Made by a program: the position numbers and the translations under genes | NCBI RefSeq assembly: GCF_014203275.1 | Contig: NZ_JACHIP010000005.1 | Location: 248,001-312,000 of the forward strand | Reading direction: 5' to 3' | Length of the DNA: 64,000 nucleotides | Source of the DNA: Granulicella aggregans | Lineage (GTDB): Bacteria; Acidobacteriota; Terriglobia; Terriglobales; Acidobacteriaceae | Part shown: one piece after another, positions 35,140 through 44,200 of the stretch | How the letters are laid out: each line of letters starts with the position of its first letter | Numbering within the stretch: the first letter of the stretch is position 1 | Notes under the pieces: generated by a model | Told to the model about the DNA's origin: nothing | Seen by the model: only the letters and a program-made list of their open reading frames with translations | Database searches by the model: none

Positions 35140-35349
35140 ATGAAAACGCGAACCATCACCAGCGGCAGCTATACATTCCCAATGAACTCGCGAGAACGCG
35201 ACCGGCTACTACACAGCATGACGCCCGATGCGCGAGCGCGGTTCTACGACCGTGAGATGGAGGCGCACACAAGGCTGAAAGGGTTGAACGAAGCGGAAGA
35301 AGCCGACGCTGCATATGAACGAAAGAAGGCGTCTAGCAAACCTCTGTAA
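35140..35349 (+). CDS. Small hypothetical protein
   Basis: A 69-aa charged protein starting after AGGAG. It is largely helical: SRERDRLLHSMTPDARARFYDREMEAHTRL and EEADAAYERKKA. No domain is recognised. It follows the replication gene by 125 bp and is the last rightward gene before two leftward zinc-binding paralogues. Confidence 0.5.
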   Translation: MKTRTITSGSYTFPMNSRERDRLLHSMTPDARARFYDREMEAHTRLKGLNEAEEADAAYERKKASSKPL

Positions 35350-35383
35350 GTGGCGCGGGCAGAGCCCGGTTGGCCGAGCACAA

Positions 35384-35596
35384 CTAACCTTTACCGGCTA
35401 TCTTGCGACCTTTATCCGAGATGCGTTGGAAGATGATGCCTTTCTTGCAGATATGGACGATGTCGGTGGTCGATAGCTCGGATTCATCACGAACGTTTGG
35501 ATGGGAGGCAACAGTCTGGAGGCAGGTCATGCAAATCGAATCCCATGATCCGTCGGGATTCTCGCGATGAGTGAATAGTGTCGTATGAATGGCCAC
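35384..35596 (-). CDS. Small CxxC...HxC protein, paralogue of 35892-36092
   Basis: A 70-aa protein with the pattern FTHRENPDGSWDSICMTCLQTV and a later VHICKKG. The invariant features are THR-x-NPDG, DSIC-x2-C and H-x-C, which would make one zinc site from Cys-x2-Cys and His-x-Cys. A related copy lies 296 bp upstream on the same strand. No family name is known to me. Such single-site proteins may modulate transcription or bind a partner. Confidence 0.6.
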   Translation of the reverse strand: MAIHTTLFTHRENPDGSWDSICMTCLQTVASHPNVRDESELSTTDIVHICKKGIIFQRISDKGRKIAGKG

Positions 35597-35891
35597 GTCG
35601 TTCGGGCCTCCAGTGCTGTGTGTAGTCTACGCGACGGACGCCATCCGAAAGAGTTTATCGAGGGGCACACCGGTGCGTGGCATAGGCCGGGGTACCCTAA
35701 AATGTTGAAAACAGAGGCTATAAAGGTCTCCGCCAATCATATATTTACACAAACTGAAATAAATCTCGTTTTCAGGATGCGTATATGAAAAACCGTATGA
35801 ATGCTGGCGATTCCGTATTTGGGGCGAATTTCGTGGCGGAAACCCATTGCAAATGAAAGACTTAGCGATTCGGAGGCGGCCTGAAATGGTC

Positions 35892-36092
35892 TTACTGATT
35901 CACCTTTGACCGCTGTCGTGCAATTTCGATTACTTCGAGCCGCCAGCGGTCGCAAACATGGTCACGCTCTAGTATCTTCATGTGTTCTTCGGTCTCCCCT
36001 GTGCCTACGGTCAGAAAGCACTTTTTGCAGATTGAATCTTTAGTCCCGTTTGGATTGATTCGATGAGCGAAGGGGTCGTTTGTGTAGGGCAT
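35892..36092 (-). CDS. Small CxxC...HxC protein, paralogue of 35384-35596
   Basis: A 66-aa protein. FAHRINPNGTKDSICKKCFLTV and DHVCDRW match the neighbouring copy in order and spacing: HR-x-NP-[DN]-G, DSIC-x2-C-[LF]-x-TV, then H-x-C. The middle part is variable. The 295-bp space between the two genes shows no credible gene and probably holds the promoter of the downstream copy. It is located between the replication module and the integrase of the element. Confidence 0.6.
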   Translation of the reverse strand: MPYTNDPFAHRINPNGTKDSICKKCFLTVGTGETEEHMKILERDHVCDRWRLEVIEIARQRSKVNQ

Positions 36093-36273
36093 AAATTGTC
36101 CTTTGGTTGTGGCGCTATTCTAGCGCAGCCGGGCACCTTGGCATCTCTCCCATCGGCCCTCCACAGTACCCGCAATCGCGTCTGGTGGCCCGTGGCGGCG
36201 TCGGCAATTCATGCGGCTGGGGTAGTGGCGACTGTTCAACCGAGGCACTTTGAGTCGAAGAAATGGGGTTTCC

Positions 36274-36480
36274 ATGTCGGAGTTTGAACAACTGATGAGC
36301 GATGCCGAGGCAGCAAAGTTTCTCGGCGGCCTACACCCGAAGACCGTCCAGCGAATGGCGAGGCGCGGCGATCTCCCTGCTTACCGCATTGGGCGGTATT
36401 GGCGCTTCCGGGCGAGTGAACTAGACCAATGGCTCCGTGTAGAATCGCGGAACCAGACCAGTCCGCCTGCTCATACCTGA
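36274..36480 (+). CDS. Excisionase-like HTH protein next to the integrase
   Basis: A 68-aa HTH_17 protein: MSDAEAAKFLGGLHPKTVQRMARRG then LPAYRIGRYWRFRASELDQWL, which is the full excisionase/MerR-type pattern. The ATG at 36274 follows GGGG. It ends 10 bp before the integrase gene, the usual xis-int arrangement, so it probably directs excision or represses the integrase. Confidence 0.8.
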   Translation: MSEFEQLMSDAEAAKFLGGLHPKTVQRMARRGDLPAYRIGRYWRFRASELDQWLRVESRNQTSPPAHT

Positions 36481-36490
36481 AGGGGAATCA

Positions 36491-37630
36491 ATGAGCAGAC
36501 GATACCAAGAGGGTTGTCTCTACCGCGAGCGCCGCAACGCAGGCCCGGACGTATGGGTCTTCAGGTGGCGGGACGGGACAGTCAACCGAAAAGAGAAGGT
36601 GGGAACCGTGGATGAATTCGCAACCAAGTCGGCAGCGATGAGGGCTTGCGAACAAATCCGCGCAAACATCAACCGGGATACCCGGTCGCCGCGCACCTTC
36701 GGCGAACTGGCGTCCCATTACGCGGAACACGAATTGCCAACGAAGACGCCATACACCGGCGAGGTCTACGCGGGTTATCTGAAGACGTGGATTCTCCCTA
36801 AGTGGGCCAGTTCCCTACTCAGCGACGTAAAGGCCGTTGCGGTCGAGTCTTGGCTGTCGGGCCTGTCTCTTGCACCAGGGACGAAGGCCAAGATACGGAA
36901 CCTCATGCACGCGGTCTACAACCATGCGATGCGCTGGGAGTTTGCCTACACCAACCCGATCACGCTTGTCCGGCAGTCGGCAAAGAGGACTCGCGTCCCC
37001 GATGTATTGACGACGCTGGAAATTGGGTCGCTGCTAGTCGAACTTGAGAACCCTTGGCGCACCGCCGTGTACGTGGCTTTGACTACCGGCCTCCGGGTGT
37101 CCGAGTTACTTGCGCTCAAGTGGGCCGACTTCGACTTCGTAGCGGGCGAGATCCAGTTGTCGCGGGGTATCGTGCGTCAGCACGTCGGAGAGATGAAGAC
37201 CGAGGCGAGCCGAAAGCCCATCCCGCTAGACGATAGGTTGGCTTCTGTCTTGCTCACTTGGCGCGGGTCTTGCCCATACAACCAGGACGGGGACTTCCTC
37301 TTCGGCAGTCCGGGCAAGGGCGGCACTCAACCGTATTGGCCGACCGCTGGCATGGAGGACCACGTCCGACCCGCTGCAAAGCGTGCCGGAATTCAGAAGC
37401 GAGTAGGCTGGCACACTCTACGGCATTCGTTCGGGACATTGGTAAAGAGCCAAGGTGCCGACGTTGCCACAACCCAAGCATTGCTCCGTCACGCCAACGT
37501 CAGTATCACGATGGACCGTTACGTCCAGGCAGTGACACCGGCCAAGCGGGAGGCGCAATCTCGCATCGTAAAATCGCTTCCGTTCCCAAACGTTCCCATG
37601 CGTTTGACTACGGGGGTCGCAACTGTTTGA
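36491..37630 (+). CDS. int: Tyrosine-type site-specific integrase
   Basis: A 379-aa tyrosine recombinase. The N-terminal arm-binding part (RRYQEGCLYRERRNAGPDVW) is followed by a SAM-like core-binding domain (about residues 70-150) and a catalytic domain. Catalytic residues are Arg202 (TTGLRVSELL), His308 and Arg311 (HTLRHS), His334 (LLRHANVS) and the nucleophile Tyr344 (MDRYVQ). It lies 12 bp before attR and the tRNA-Val it targets. It should catalyse integration and excision at the 38-bp repeat. The C-terminal coding end includes two GTTCCCA repeats that could be arm sites. Confidence 0.95.
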   Translation: MSRRYQEGCLYRERRNAGPDVWVFRWRDGTVNRKEKVGTVDEFATKSAAMRACEQIRANINRDTRSPRTFGELASHYAEHELPTKTPYTGEVYAGYLKTWILPKWASSLLSDVKAVAVESWLSGLSLAPGTKAKIRNLMHAVYNHAMRWEFAYTNPITLVRQSAKRTRVPDVLTTLEIGSLLVELENPWRTAVYVALTTGLRVSELLALKWADFDFVAGEIQLSRGIVRQHVGEMKTEASRKPIPLDDRLASVLLTWRGSCPYNQDGDFLFGSPGKGGTQPYWPTAGMEDHVRPAAKRAGIQKRVGWHTLRHSFGTLVKSQGADVATTQALLRHANVSITMDRYVQAVTPAKREAQSRIVKSLPFPNVPMRLTTGVATV

Positions 37631-37641
37631 ATAGAAAGAGT

Positions 37642-37679
37642 CGGGCGCATAACTCAGCGGTAGAGTGCCACCTTCACAC
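37642..37679 (+). repeat. attR: 38-bp direct repeat inside intact tRNA-Val
   Basis: Identical to 21995-22032. Here it continues into the rest of tRNA-Val (GGTGGAAGTC), so the right junction restores a whole tRNA. The repeat ends in the anticodon loop, a common crossover place for tyrosine integrases. Confidence 0.95.
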
Positions 37680-37717
37680 GGTGGAAGTCGTAGGTTCGAA
37701 TCCTGCTGTGCCCACCA
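37643..37717 (+). tRNA. tRNA-Val (anticodon CAC), CCA encoded
   Basis: A 75-nt cloverleaf. GGGCGCA pairs with TGTGCCC in the acceptor stem with one G-U pair, the D-stem is ACTC/GAGT, the anticodon stem CCACC/GGTGG encloses TTCACAC, and the T-arm is GTAGG-TTCGAAT-CCTGC. Anticodon CAC reads GUG. The 5' half, and any upstream promoter, come from the element side of the junction, because the original upstream region now lies at 21.9 kb. Confidence 0.96.
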
Positions 37718-37777
37718 TCAAATCAACAACTTACAGGCGGTTCCCCGAAGCGGTTGGTAGCATTTGGTAGCAGATGC

Positions 37778-38880
37778 TCAATTCACCCTCTGCGAGCCTG
37801 CGTTGCCGGTGAGCATAGCGTAGACCGTGCCTACCATTTGCTGCACGCTCTCCGGCAGCTTCTGCATGTACTCATTGGCCGTTGTGTCAGCCCTTGAGTG
37901 ACGCAAGTGCGACTGAATATCTTTCACTGAACCCAGACTCTGTGCCCTTGTGGCGATAGTTCGCCGGATCACCTGGAAGTTCAGCTTCGGGATTCCCAGC
38001 GAATCCGCAAGCGGTTTGAGGACCCTGGAACGGTAGTTGGAGGTGTCCATAAAGCCTCCGTCCGCGTTCGGAAACATGAACGCTTCAGGCGACGTATCTG
38101 GGCATTCCAGCTTCCATTGTCGGAGCTCGGCGGCGAGGTCATCGGGTAGATGCCTCTTGCCGAGGCTCCTGGGTGTCTTGCCATAAGAGCGGATCTCTCC
38201 TCGGTAGACGGTTTCGGTTAGGTCGAGCGTGTTCTCGCCGTCAAACGTGCGCCAGCGGATCGCGAACAACTCACTCGGCCGGAGGGCATCGGTCATCTCC
38301 AGCATCAACAACAGCCGGTCTCGACGTGTCGCTTTTGCCAGAACTGCTCGAAGCTGTTCCCAAGTCAAGATCTGCTTGTCCTTCGGCCTCAGATTCTTGG
38401 GAATCCTTAGCTTCCGGGTCGGATCTTTGACCAGGAACTCTTGCTCAATTGCTTCATCGAAGATGGACCTGAGAGAGGATCGCGCCTGCTTCACTCGGTC
38501 CTGGCTGTACGTCTTTGCCAGATGTTCACATGCGTCTGGAGTTCGAATTTGTCGATCGAATCGAGAGAGTGCGTTCCAAACTTTGCAATCAAATCGATCT
38601 CGATCTGCGCCTTCTTCTCCCGCGCCGTTTCCGGTCGCCAGTCTCCCTGCCGAAGCGGAAAATAGCGATTGCGAACGAACCATTCGAAGGTGACGCTTCC
38701 GTCCTTAAGGACCCGGCCGTCGCCTATTTGACCAGTCTTCTTCGCGATCTCATCTCGAAGAGCAGCATGTGCTTCGTCTTTCGTCATCTGCGATTTCGAG
38801 CCGAGTCTAACGGGAACTATATTGACTCGGACGTCTTCGGTTTCAGGATCAATGACCGACTTGCGGTAGTACCGATACAC
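37778..38880 (-). pseudogene. Frameshifted tyrosine integrase
   Basis: A second, unrelated tyrosine integrase split between two frames. The N-terminal part (38491-38880) contains RNRYFPLRQGDWRPETAREKK and ends in frame at HVNIWQRR. The C-terminal part continues in another frame from LAKTYSQDRVKQARSSLRSIF to the end. The two overlap near 38505-38525, where a one-base deletion would explain the break. The catalytic part keeps Arg (DALRPSELFAIRW), the second Arg (QVIRRTIAT, with Gln where His is usual), His (LRHSRADTT) and Tyr (NEYMQKL). It lies 60 bp from tRNA-Val, so another element probably used the same tRNA earlier. A sequencing error cannot be excluded. Confidence 0.8.
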
Positions 38881-38993
38881 CTGAGAGCGCCGATCGCAAG
38901 GAGAGTCCGACGAGGGCGATCGTCTGTAAAGACGGTCTAGAACAGTGAGGCAGACAACACAAGTGCGTTGTGAAACTCAGGTCTCGCGATGAT

Positions 38994-40181
38994 CTAAGGA
39001 TTCTGTACCGGTTCAAGCAGATCGTCTTTACAGCCCAAAGGCTGATTTTCCGGATTGCATCGGGCCACATGGCCTCTGCTAAATTCGACGGCGTACCCGC
39101 TCCAGCGGGCGGGCTCGGAGGGTGGATAGTCGGTGCTGACGATCTGGGCTCCGGAGGACATAGCCTGGTCTCGGCGGCGGGTGCTGTTGGAGCGAGCTTG
39201 CATTGTGTCCGAGTCGGCACGGGTGCGCACGAGGTATCCCTGTCGGACGAGTTGGACGATTTTCTCAGGTGGACCGTCGTTCATCTCGACGAAGGCTGCG
39301 TCCGGGGTCTCCGGAACGGAGTTGGGAAAGAGTATGCGGCCTTTCAGGGAGGGGTATCCCTGCTCGTAGGTGGCTGCAAGGTCGCGGTTATCTAACAAGA
39401 AGAAGATTTTGCCGCGGGCGGCGACGAGCGTCGGCCAACCGGTATCTTTGATGGCGTCCAGAAGATTGGCATGGCTTCCACGCACTTGGTTCGGTGTGAC
39501 GATCTCAGACAGACGGAAGACTGAGAGGATTTCTTTATCGAGTGCGTCGAAGAGGGCGGGCGTCATGGCTTCGAAGTGAGTCTCTCCGGTGGGCGTCACG
39601 CTTCGATAGGACTTGCACTCGATCAGGATGAATAGGGGCAGGTGGTTGGGGTTCTGCTGGGACCAGTCATGGACTTGGTTGAGGCAGCGGATCAAGGTTC
39701 GACAGGTGCTACCTTGATCCACCTTTTGCAGGTGCAGCACCTTGAAGCCGGGGCTCTCCATCTCGTGATCGGGATTAGGATCCACGATGACGCTTCCCTC
39801 TTTCGCGATTGGGCCTGCGAACCTGCCGCCCGCTGGATCGGGGAAGATGTCTAGCTCAATCTGCCTTATGCCGGCTGAGAGTTGCTGCGGCAAAGGCGGA
39901 TGGCTGTAGTCCAGGGCCTCTGCTGTCCGCCGGTCTCGCAATTCAAGATAGGCTTTTTCGCCGGACGACAGACCGGAGTGATAGCTGTTGTGGGTACCAA
40001 CGACCTGCAGCTGATTGATCCGGAGCGTTGCGTCCTGCTTCGCCGATGAGGGGCTGGCCTGAGCGAAGGAGCTGGCTGATACGGTCGCAAGGGCAAGCGG
40101 AGCGAAGATCTTTGCTGCGATGAACACTAAGAGTCCTTTCTCTGCGATCATCACCAACTCAGCAGGTTTCCACGTGCTCAT
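38994..40181 (-). CDS. Secreted Ca2+-dependent phosphoinositide phospholipase C-like protein
   Basis: A protein of about 395 aa of the bacterial Ca2+-dependent PI-PLC-like family (PLC TIM barrel). Key segments are LQVVGTHNSYHSGL with the catalytic His, IRQIELDIFPDP with metal ligands, GFKVLHLQKVD, and LFILIECKSY. The end, QIVSTDYPP, is also typical. The frame is open to 40280; MSTWKPAEL at 40181, with GGAAGG upstream, is preferred, and MIAEKGLLVFIAAKIF at 40151 is an alternative that starts exactly at the signal peptide (ending SASSFAQ). The substrate in bacteria is not established. It is divergent from the FG-GAP protein gene. Confidence 0.82.
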   Translation of the reverse strand: MSTWKPAELVMIAEKGLLVFIAAKIFAPLALATVSASSFAQASPSSAKQDATLRINQLQVVGTHNSYHSGLSSGEKAYLELRDRRTAEALDYSHPPLPQQLSAGIRQIELDIFPDPAGGRFAGPIAKEGSVIVDPNPDHEMESPGFKVLHLQKVDQGSTCRTLIRCLNQVHDWSQQNPNHLPLFILIECKSYRSVTPTGETHFEAMTPALFDALDKEILSVFRLSEIVTPNQVRGSHANLLDAIKDTGWPTLVAARGKIFFLLDNRDLAATYEQGYPSLKGRILFPNSVPETPDAAFVEMNDGPPEKIVQLVRQGYLVRTRADSDTMQARSNSTRRRDQAMSSGAQIVSTDYPPSEPARWSGYAVEFSRGHVARCNPENQPLGCKDDLLEPVQNP

Positions 40182-40289
40182 CCTACCTTCCACCGGTCCC
40201 TGCAAAGATTGTGAATTTTTCTGCGAGATGTTTTGGCAGTTTCGATCACTCGGGTTACAGGAAACTAAAAGACCGCCCATGGGGTTCTC

Positions 40290-43200
40290 ATGAGTTCATG
40301 CAACGTGGCAGCAATGGCATTCCTACGCACTGGTTCTCTCTTGACGGCAGCAGCGGTTCTTCTCTGCGGTAGCTTGACGGCATCGGGTATTGGCCAGACA
40401 ACTTCCCGAGCAGCCACCCCGCAGCCGGTTCAGGCTAAGAGTTCGGTTCATCGGCGACCAATGTTTGGCGCGCAGCCCGCGCGCAAGATCCCGCAAGAGC
40501 GCGATCGTAGCCGCGCGATCCCGGAAGACCGCCTGACACGATATAGACCCGCCGCGGCGTTACCGCCGGTGGTGTTGCCGCTCGCAAACTTTCAAGGAAA
40601 TGCGACGGCGATTATCGCCTCTGCTGCGAATGGGCTGGTGTTGGCTCGCCAGTCTGACTGCTCTATTGCTGCAGGCAATGTGCCGTACTCGGGGAACACG
40701 TCGGACCCATACGGGACGCCAGACTCAGAGACGAAGCACTATGACCAGGTTCTGCACGCCGCGGCGGGCCTAACGTCAGTTGGTGGGCAGTTCAATGGCA
40801 AGTGTGCCGATCCAACGATTGGGACCTCGTCGAGTTCCCTGCTCTACGCTGGGGTTTCTACCGGTGGCATGAGGATGGCGGCCATCGCCGTCTATAACTC
40901 GGCTGCCGACGCCAATGTCCTCGATACCTTCGTGATCAAGAGCGACGGCACGTTTGTCAGCTCACTACAGCAGCCGATACCCGCGACGAATCAGCCCTAT
41001 GGGATTGTCGCGGCGGATCTGAATGGAGATGGCAATCCTGATCTTGTGGTGGTCGGTTGGATAGGGTCGACTTCGACAGCGCCTTCTCAAAGCGCGGTGA
41101 CGATCCTGCTGGGCAAGGCCGACGGGACCTTCACCGTTGGGGCGACCTATGTTCTTGCCACGGGAATTCTCTCCGATAGCGCTGTGATTGATGACTTCGA
41201 CGGCGATGGAAAGCTTGATATCGTGATCCCGGTGGGGGGTGTCAATCCGTATTTTGCAGGAAACCTGACCTTTCTTCCGGGTAAAGGAGACGGCACCTTT
41301 GGCACGGCGAAGACGATTGCCCTGAGTGGCGTAGAGGATGGATTGATCTCAGCCGACTTCAATGGGGATGGGAAGAAAGATCTCGTTGGGAATGGTGGAG
41401 TGGTGTTCCTTGGCAAGGGCGACGGAACTTTCACCGCGCTGCCCAGGCTGACGGCGTTCGATATCCTTAACGCGACTTCCAACGAAGGCACTCAGCTTGC
41501 AGCAGGCGATTTCAACAAGGACGGCAAGCTTGATTTCGCGGCCGGCACGGGAAACTCCATTTCCATCTTCCTGGGCAACGGCGACGGCACGTTTACGCTG
41601 GGGAATACTTACGCCAGCATCGAAAATCACGGCCATGTGATGGCGACAGACCTGGACGGAGACGGAGTTCTGGATATCTACTCCGGCAATGCTCAGGCGG
41701 GCATCTTCAGCGGCGACGACTTCACTCCTGACCAGGGCTATGCGTTGATGGGCAACGGAGGTGCAACTTTCGCAGGCGCTCCGGAGGTGCCCTATGCAAA
41801 CTTCCTGAAACTTCAGGACCTGAACGGCGATGGGAAGCTAGACTTCATCGGCATCACTCCTGACACCTCGAATGTTTATAACTCCACCTACGCCACCTAC
41901 TATGGCAACGGCGACGGAACGTTTCGCCAGGCGGCACCAGCTCTATCTGGAAGCAGTTTTACTTACCAGGGAACACAGTACCAAGTGATCGCGCAGGACT
42001 CGTTTACTACGGGGGACATCAATGGAGATGGCCACCCTGACCTGATCTATCTACCGCAGCAATACATCAACCAGAACCCGACGCGAAGTGGCTTCGTTAC
42101 TGCAATTGCGAATGCGGATGGGAGCTTCCAGACGCCCCAGTTTTTTCCGGCTCCGGCATTTGGAACTGACGGAGCGTTTGAAGGGCTTCCCGTACTTTCA
42201 GGCTTGCAAGGATTGACGAATCAGGCAGGTAAGTTCGAGATTCTGTATGGGTTTGCGGAATCCTACCTTCCGGCGGGTGCAAGCGCGGTTACGTATGTAG
42301 CGGGTTACGCCACGCAGGTGAGTAATGGCGATGGCACCTTTGCGAGTCCGGCGCTGACCGTTCTCACTACCAGTAGCACTACGCCTGACCAACCGCTCCC
42401 GCCGTCTGCGCCCATCAACGTGGCTGACCTGAACGGCGACAAGATTCCGGACATGGTTCTTTACAACTATGCGATCTACACGAACGTCAATGGCACCCCG
42501 ACGATCACGACCCCGTCCTCCCTGCAGGTGATGCTTGGCAAAGCGGATGGGACTTTTGCTGCGGCCACCAACATATCGCTCATCGCGAATCCCACACCCA
42601 ACCCGATCGCGGTAGGCGACATTAATGGCGACGGAATTCCGGACATCATCACGGAGGGAGAGACGTTCTCGGGAAGCAACATTACCTACATGCTTGGCGT
42701 GGGTCTGGGCAAAGGGGATGGAACGTTTCAAGCGTTGACCCCGGTGCAGTTGGGAGGCTTTGTTCAGGATGAGTCGTTTGCCATTGGAGATTTTGACAAT
42801 GATGGTGTCGTCGATCTCGCAATGGTCGGCGATGTGAGCGGGATCTTCCCCGGCAACGGAGATGGGACGTTCAAGAGCAATCCAAGCGGGTACGAGAGTG
42901 GAGGCGTTCTCCCGACGTTGACGATCGAACTTCAGGGCGGAACCTTTACGATCGCCGGGGCTTACGACGTGAACGGCGACGGCAAGACGGACCTTGTGGC
43001 AGGGAACACGATCTTCCTGCAGACAGGTGCAACGACCACGCCCCCTACGTTGAACTCGAGTTCCACCGCGCTGATGGGATCGGCCTCGTCGATCACGGTG
43101 GGCCAGACGTTGACACTGAACGCAGTAGTTACCCCTGCATCAGGAGCCGGAACGCCCACGGGCTCGGTTACGTTCAACGACGGACCAGCTTCTCTCAGTT

Positions 43201-44174
43201 CGGCAATGCTCGATACCTCGGGCAAAGCGGCGCTCTCGACGGCGATCCTTGCTGTGGGCAGCCACTCCATCACAGCTTCTTATGGAGGCGACGCCAGCTT
43301 TTCGTCTTCCGTCTCGGCCGCCTTCACCGTCACTGTAGCGAGCGCTCCCTCTACGCCTGCAACCTCCACGACGACGCTGACGGCATCTGCAAGTCCCGTC
43401 ACGGCCGGCCAGAGCGTCACACTGACCGCAACTGTGGCGGGACCGAGCGGGAACACAGCGATCCCGACGGGTACAGTCTCGTTCCTGAACGGATCGACGA
43501 GCATCGGTTCGGGCGTGCTTGATGGAACCGGAAAGGCGACCCTCACTACAACCGTTCTTCCGTCCGGCATCGATACGATCACCGCGAGCTATGCAGGGAC
43601 TGCCAGCTTCGCGGCCTCGGTGTCGAACGGTGTGGTCGTAACGGTCACGGCAGTGGCTACGCCTGACTTTGCCGTCAGCCTGTCGCCGGCAAGCGCGACC
43701 GTGGCGAATGGGAAGGCTGCAACGACCACAGTCTCAATCACTCCGTCAGGTGGATTCAATCAGGCTGTTACCTTCGCTTGCACGGGTCTTCCTTCGGGAG
43801 CGACTTGTAGCTTCTCGCCGAGTACGGTCACACCAACAGGAACTACTGCCGTAACCACCGCACTGACCATCGCGACCTCCGCAGCGAGCGCACAATTACT
43901 GCCCGTGGAGAACAGTCCGAGAGGCGGCCGAGGGATAATTTCCTGGGCGGTCGTGATGTTTGGGCTAGGAGGCCTCGCAGGTCTACGGCAGCGATTCAGC
44001 AAGTCGATCCGAGGACGGCAGACACCCTTCGTTGGAGTCGCACTCCTTACTGTTGCGACACTAATAGGCTGCGGTGGGGGCTCCAGCAAGAAGCCGACAA
44101 ACAGCACAGTCACCGTGACTGCGACTTCGGGGAGTGAGGTCCACTCTGCGACGTTCTCGTTGACGGTGCAGTAG
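40290..44174 (+). CDS. Large secreted FG-GAP/VCBS and Ig-like repeat protein
   Basis: A 1294-aa surface or secreted protein. The signal peptide region is FLRTGSLLTAAAVLLCGSL. Residues 100-920 contain eleven calcium-binding-type repeats of the FG-GAP pattern, such as DLNGDGNPDLVVVG, DFNGDGKKDLVGNG and DINGDGIPDIITEG, forming a beta-propeller fold. Two Ig-like (Big_3/Ig_5-like) domains follow, recognisable as TPTGSVTFNDG and IPTGTVSFLNG. A further beta domain is DFAVSLSPASATVANG. The C terminus has two hydrophobic segments (IISWAVVMFGLGGLAGL and VGVALLTVATLIGCGGG) and a short final beta segment. Such proteins are often adhesins or polymer binders. The gene has a strong terminator 27 bp after it. 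Confidence 0.85.
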   Translation: MSSCNVAAMAFLRTGSLLTAAAVLLCGSLTASGIGQTTSRAATPQPVQAKSSVHRRPMFGAQPARKIPQERDRSRAIPEDRLTRYRPAAALPPVVLPLANFQGNATAIIASAANGLVLARQSDCSIAAGNVPYSGNTSDPYGTPDSETKHYDQVLHAAAGLTSVGGQFNGKCADPTIGTSSSSLLYAGVSTGGMRMAAIAVYNSAADANVLDTFVIKSDGTFVSSLQQPIPATNQPYGIVAADLNGDGNPDLVVVGWIGSTSTAPSQSAVTILLGKADGTFTVGATYVLATGILSDSAVIDDFDGDGKLDIVIPVGGVNPYFAGNLTFLPGKGDGTFGTAKTIALSGVEDGLISADFNGDGKKDLVGNGGVVFLGKGDGTFTALPRLTAFDILNATSNEGTQLAAGDFNKDGKLDFAAGTGNSISIFLGNGDGTFTLGNTYASIENHGHVMATDLDGDGVLDIYSGNAQAGIFSGDDFTPDQGYALMGNGGATFAGAPEVPYANFLKLQDLNGDGKLDFIGITPDTSNVYNSTYATYYGNGDGTFRQAAPALSGSSFTYQGTQYQVIAQDSFTTGDINGDGHPDLIYLPQQYINQNPTRSGFVTAIANADGSFQTPQFFPAPAFGTDGAFEGLPVLSGLQGLTNQAGKFEILYGFAESYLPAGASAVTYVAGYATQVSNGDGTFASPALTVLTTSSTTPDQPLPPSAPINVADLNGDKIPDMVLYNYAIYTNVNGTPTITTPSSLQVMLGKADGTFAAATNISLIANPTPNPIAVGDINGDGIPDIITEGETFSGSNITYMLGVGLGKGDGTFQALTPVQLGGFVQDESFAIGDFDNDGVVDLAMVGDVSGIFPGNGDGTFKSNPSGYESGGVLPTLTIELQGGTFTIAGAYDVNGDGKTDLVAGNTIFLQTGATTTPPTLNSSSTALMGSASSITVGQTLTLNAVVTPASGAGTPTGSVTFNDGPASLSSAMLDTSGKAALSTAILAVGSHSITASYGGDASFSSSVSAAFTVTVASAPSTPATSTTTLTASASPVTAGQSVTLTATVAGPSGNTAIPTGTVSFLNGSTSIGSGVLDGTGKATLTTTVLPSGIDTITASYAGTASFAASVSNGVVVTVTAVATPDFAVSLSPASATVANGKAATTTVSITPSGGFNQAVTFACTGLPSGATCSFSPSTVTPTGTTAVTTALTIATSAASAQLLPVENSPRGGRGIISWAVVMFGLGGLAGLRQRFSKSIRGRQTPFVGVALLTVATLIGCGGGSSKKPTNSTVTVTATSGSEVHSATFSLTVQ

Positions 44175-44200
44175 AAAGCACTTTGTAGATCCGGGATGAA

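Larger units (their letters stand above)
21995..37679. mobile_element. Integrated phage-like element (reduced prophage or phage satellite) in tRNA-Val
   Basis: The element is bounded by an identical 38-bp direct repeat and is about 15.65 kb from one repeat to the other. Inside are a tyrosine integrase and excisionase-like protein at the right end, a prim-pol/ATPase replication protein, an S49 protease, an HK97-type capsid protein, a tape-measure protein, a collagen-like secreted protein and many small proteins. Left-arm genes 22.8-25.1 kb run leftwards and the central module 25.2-35.3 kb runs rightwards. No terminase, portal, head-tail connector, tail tube, baseplate, lysin or holin gene is recognisable. 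The size and gene set resemble capsid-encoding phage satellites, but a decayed prophage is the alternative. Confidence 0.9.

Noticed and set aside
35585..35788. 67-codon plus-strand frame between the two small zinc-binding genes
   Set aside because: It overlaps the start of the 35384-35596 gene, has no ribosome-binding site and no recognisable pattern.
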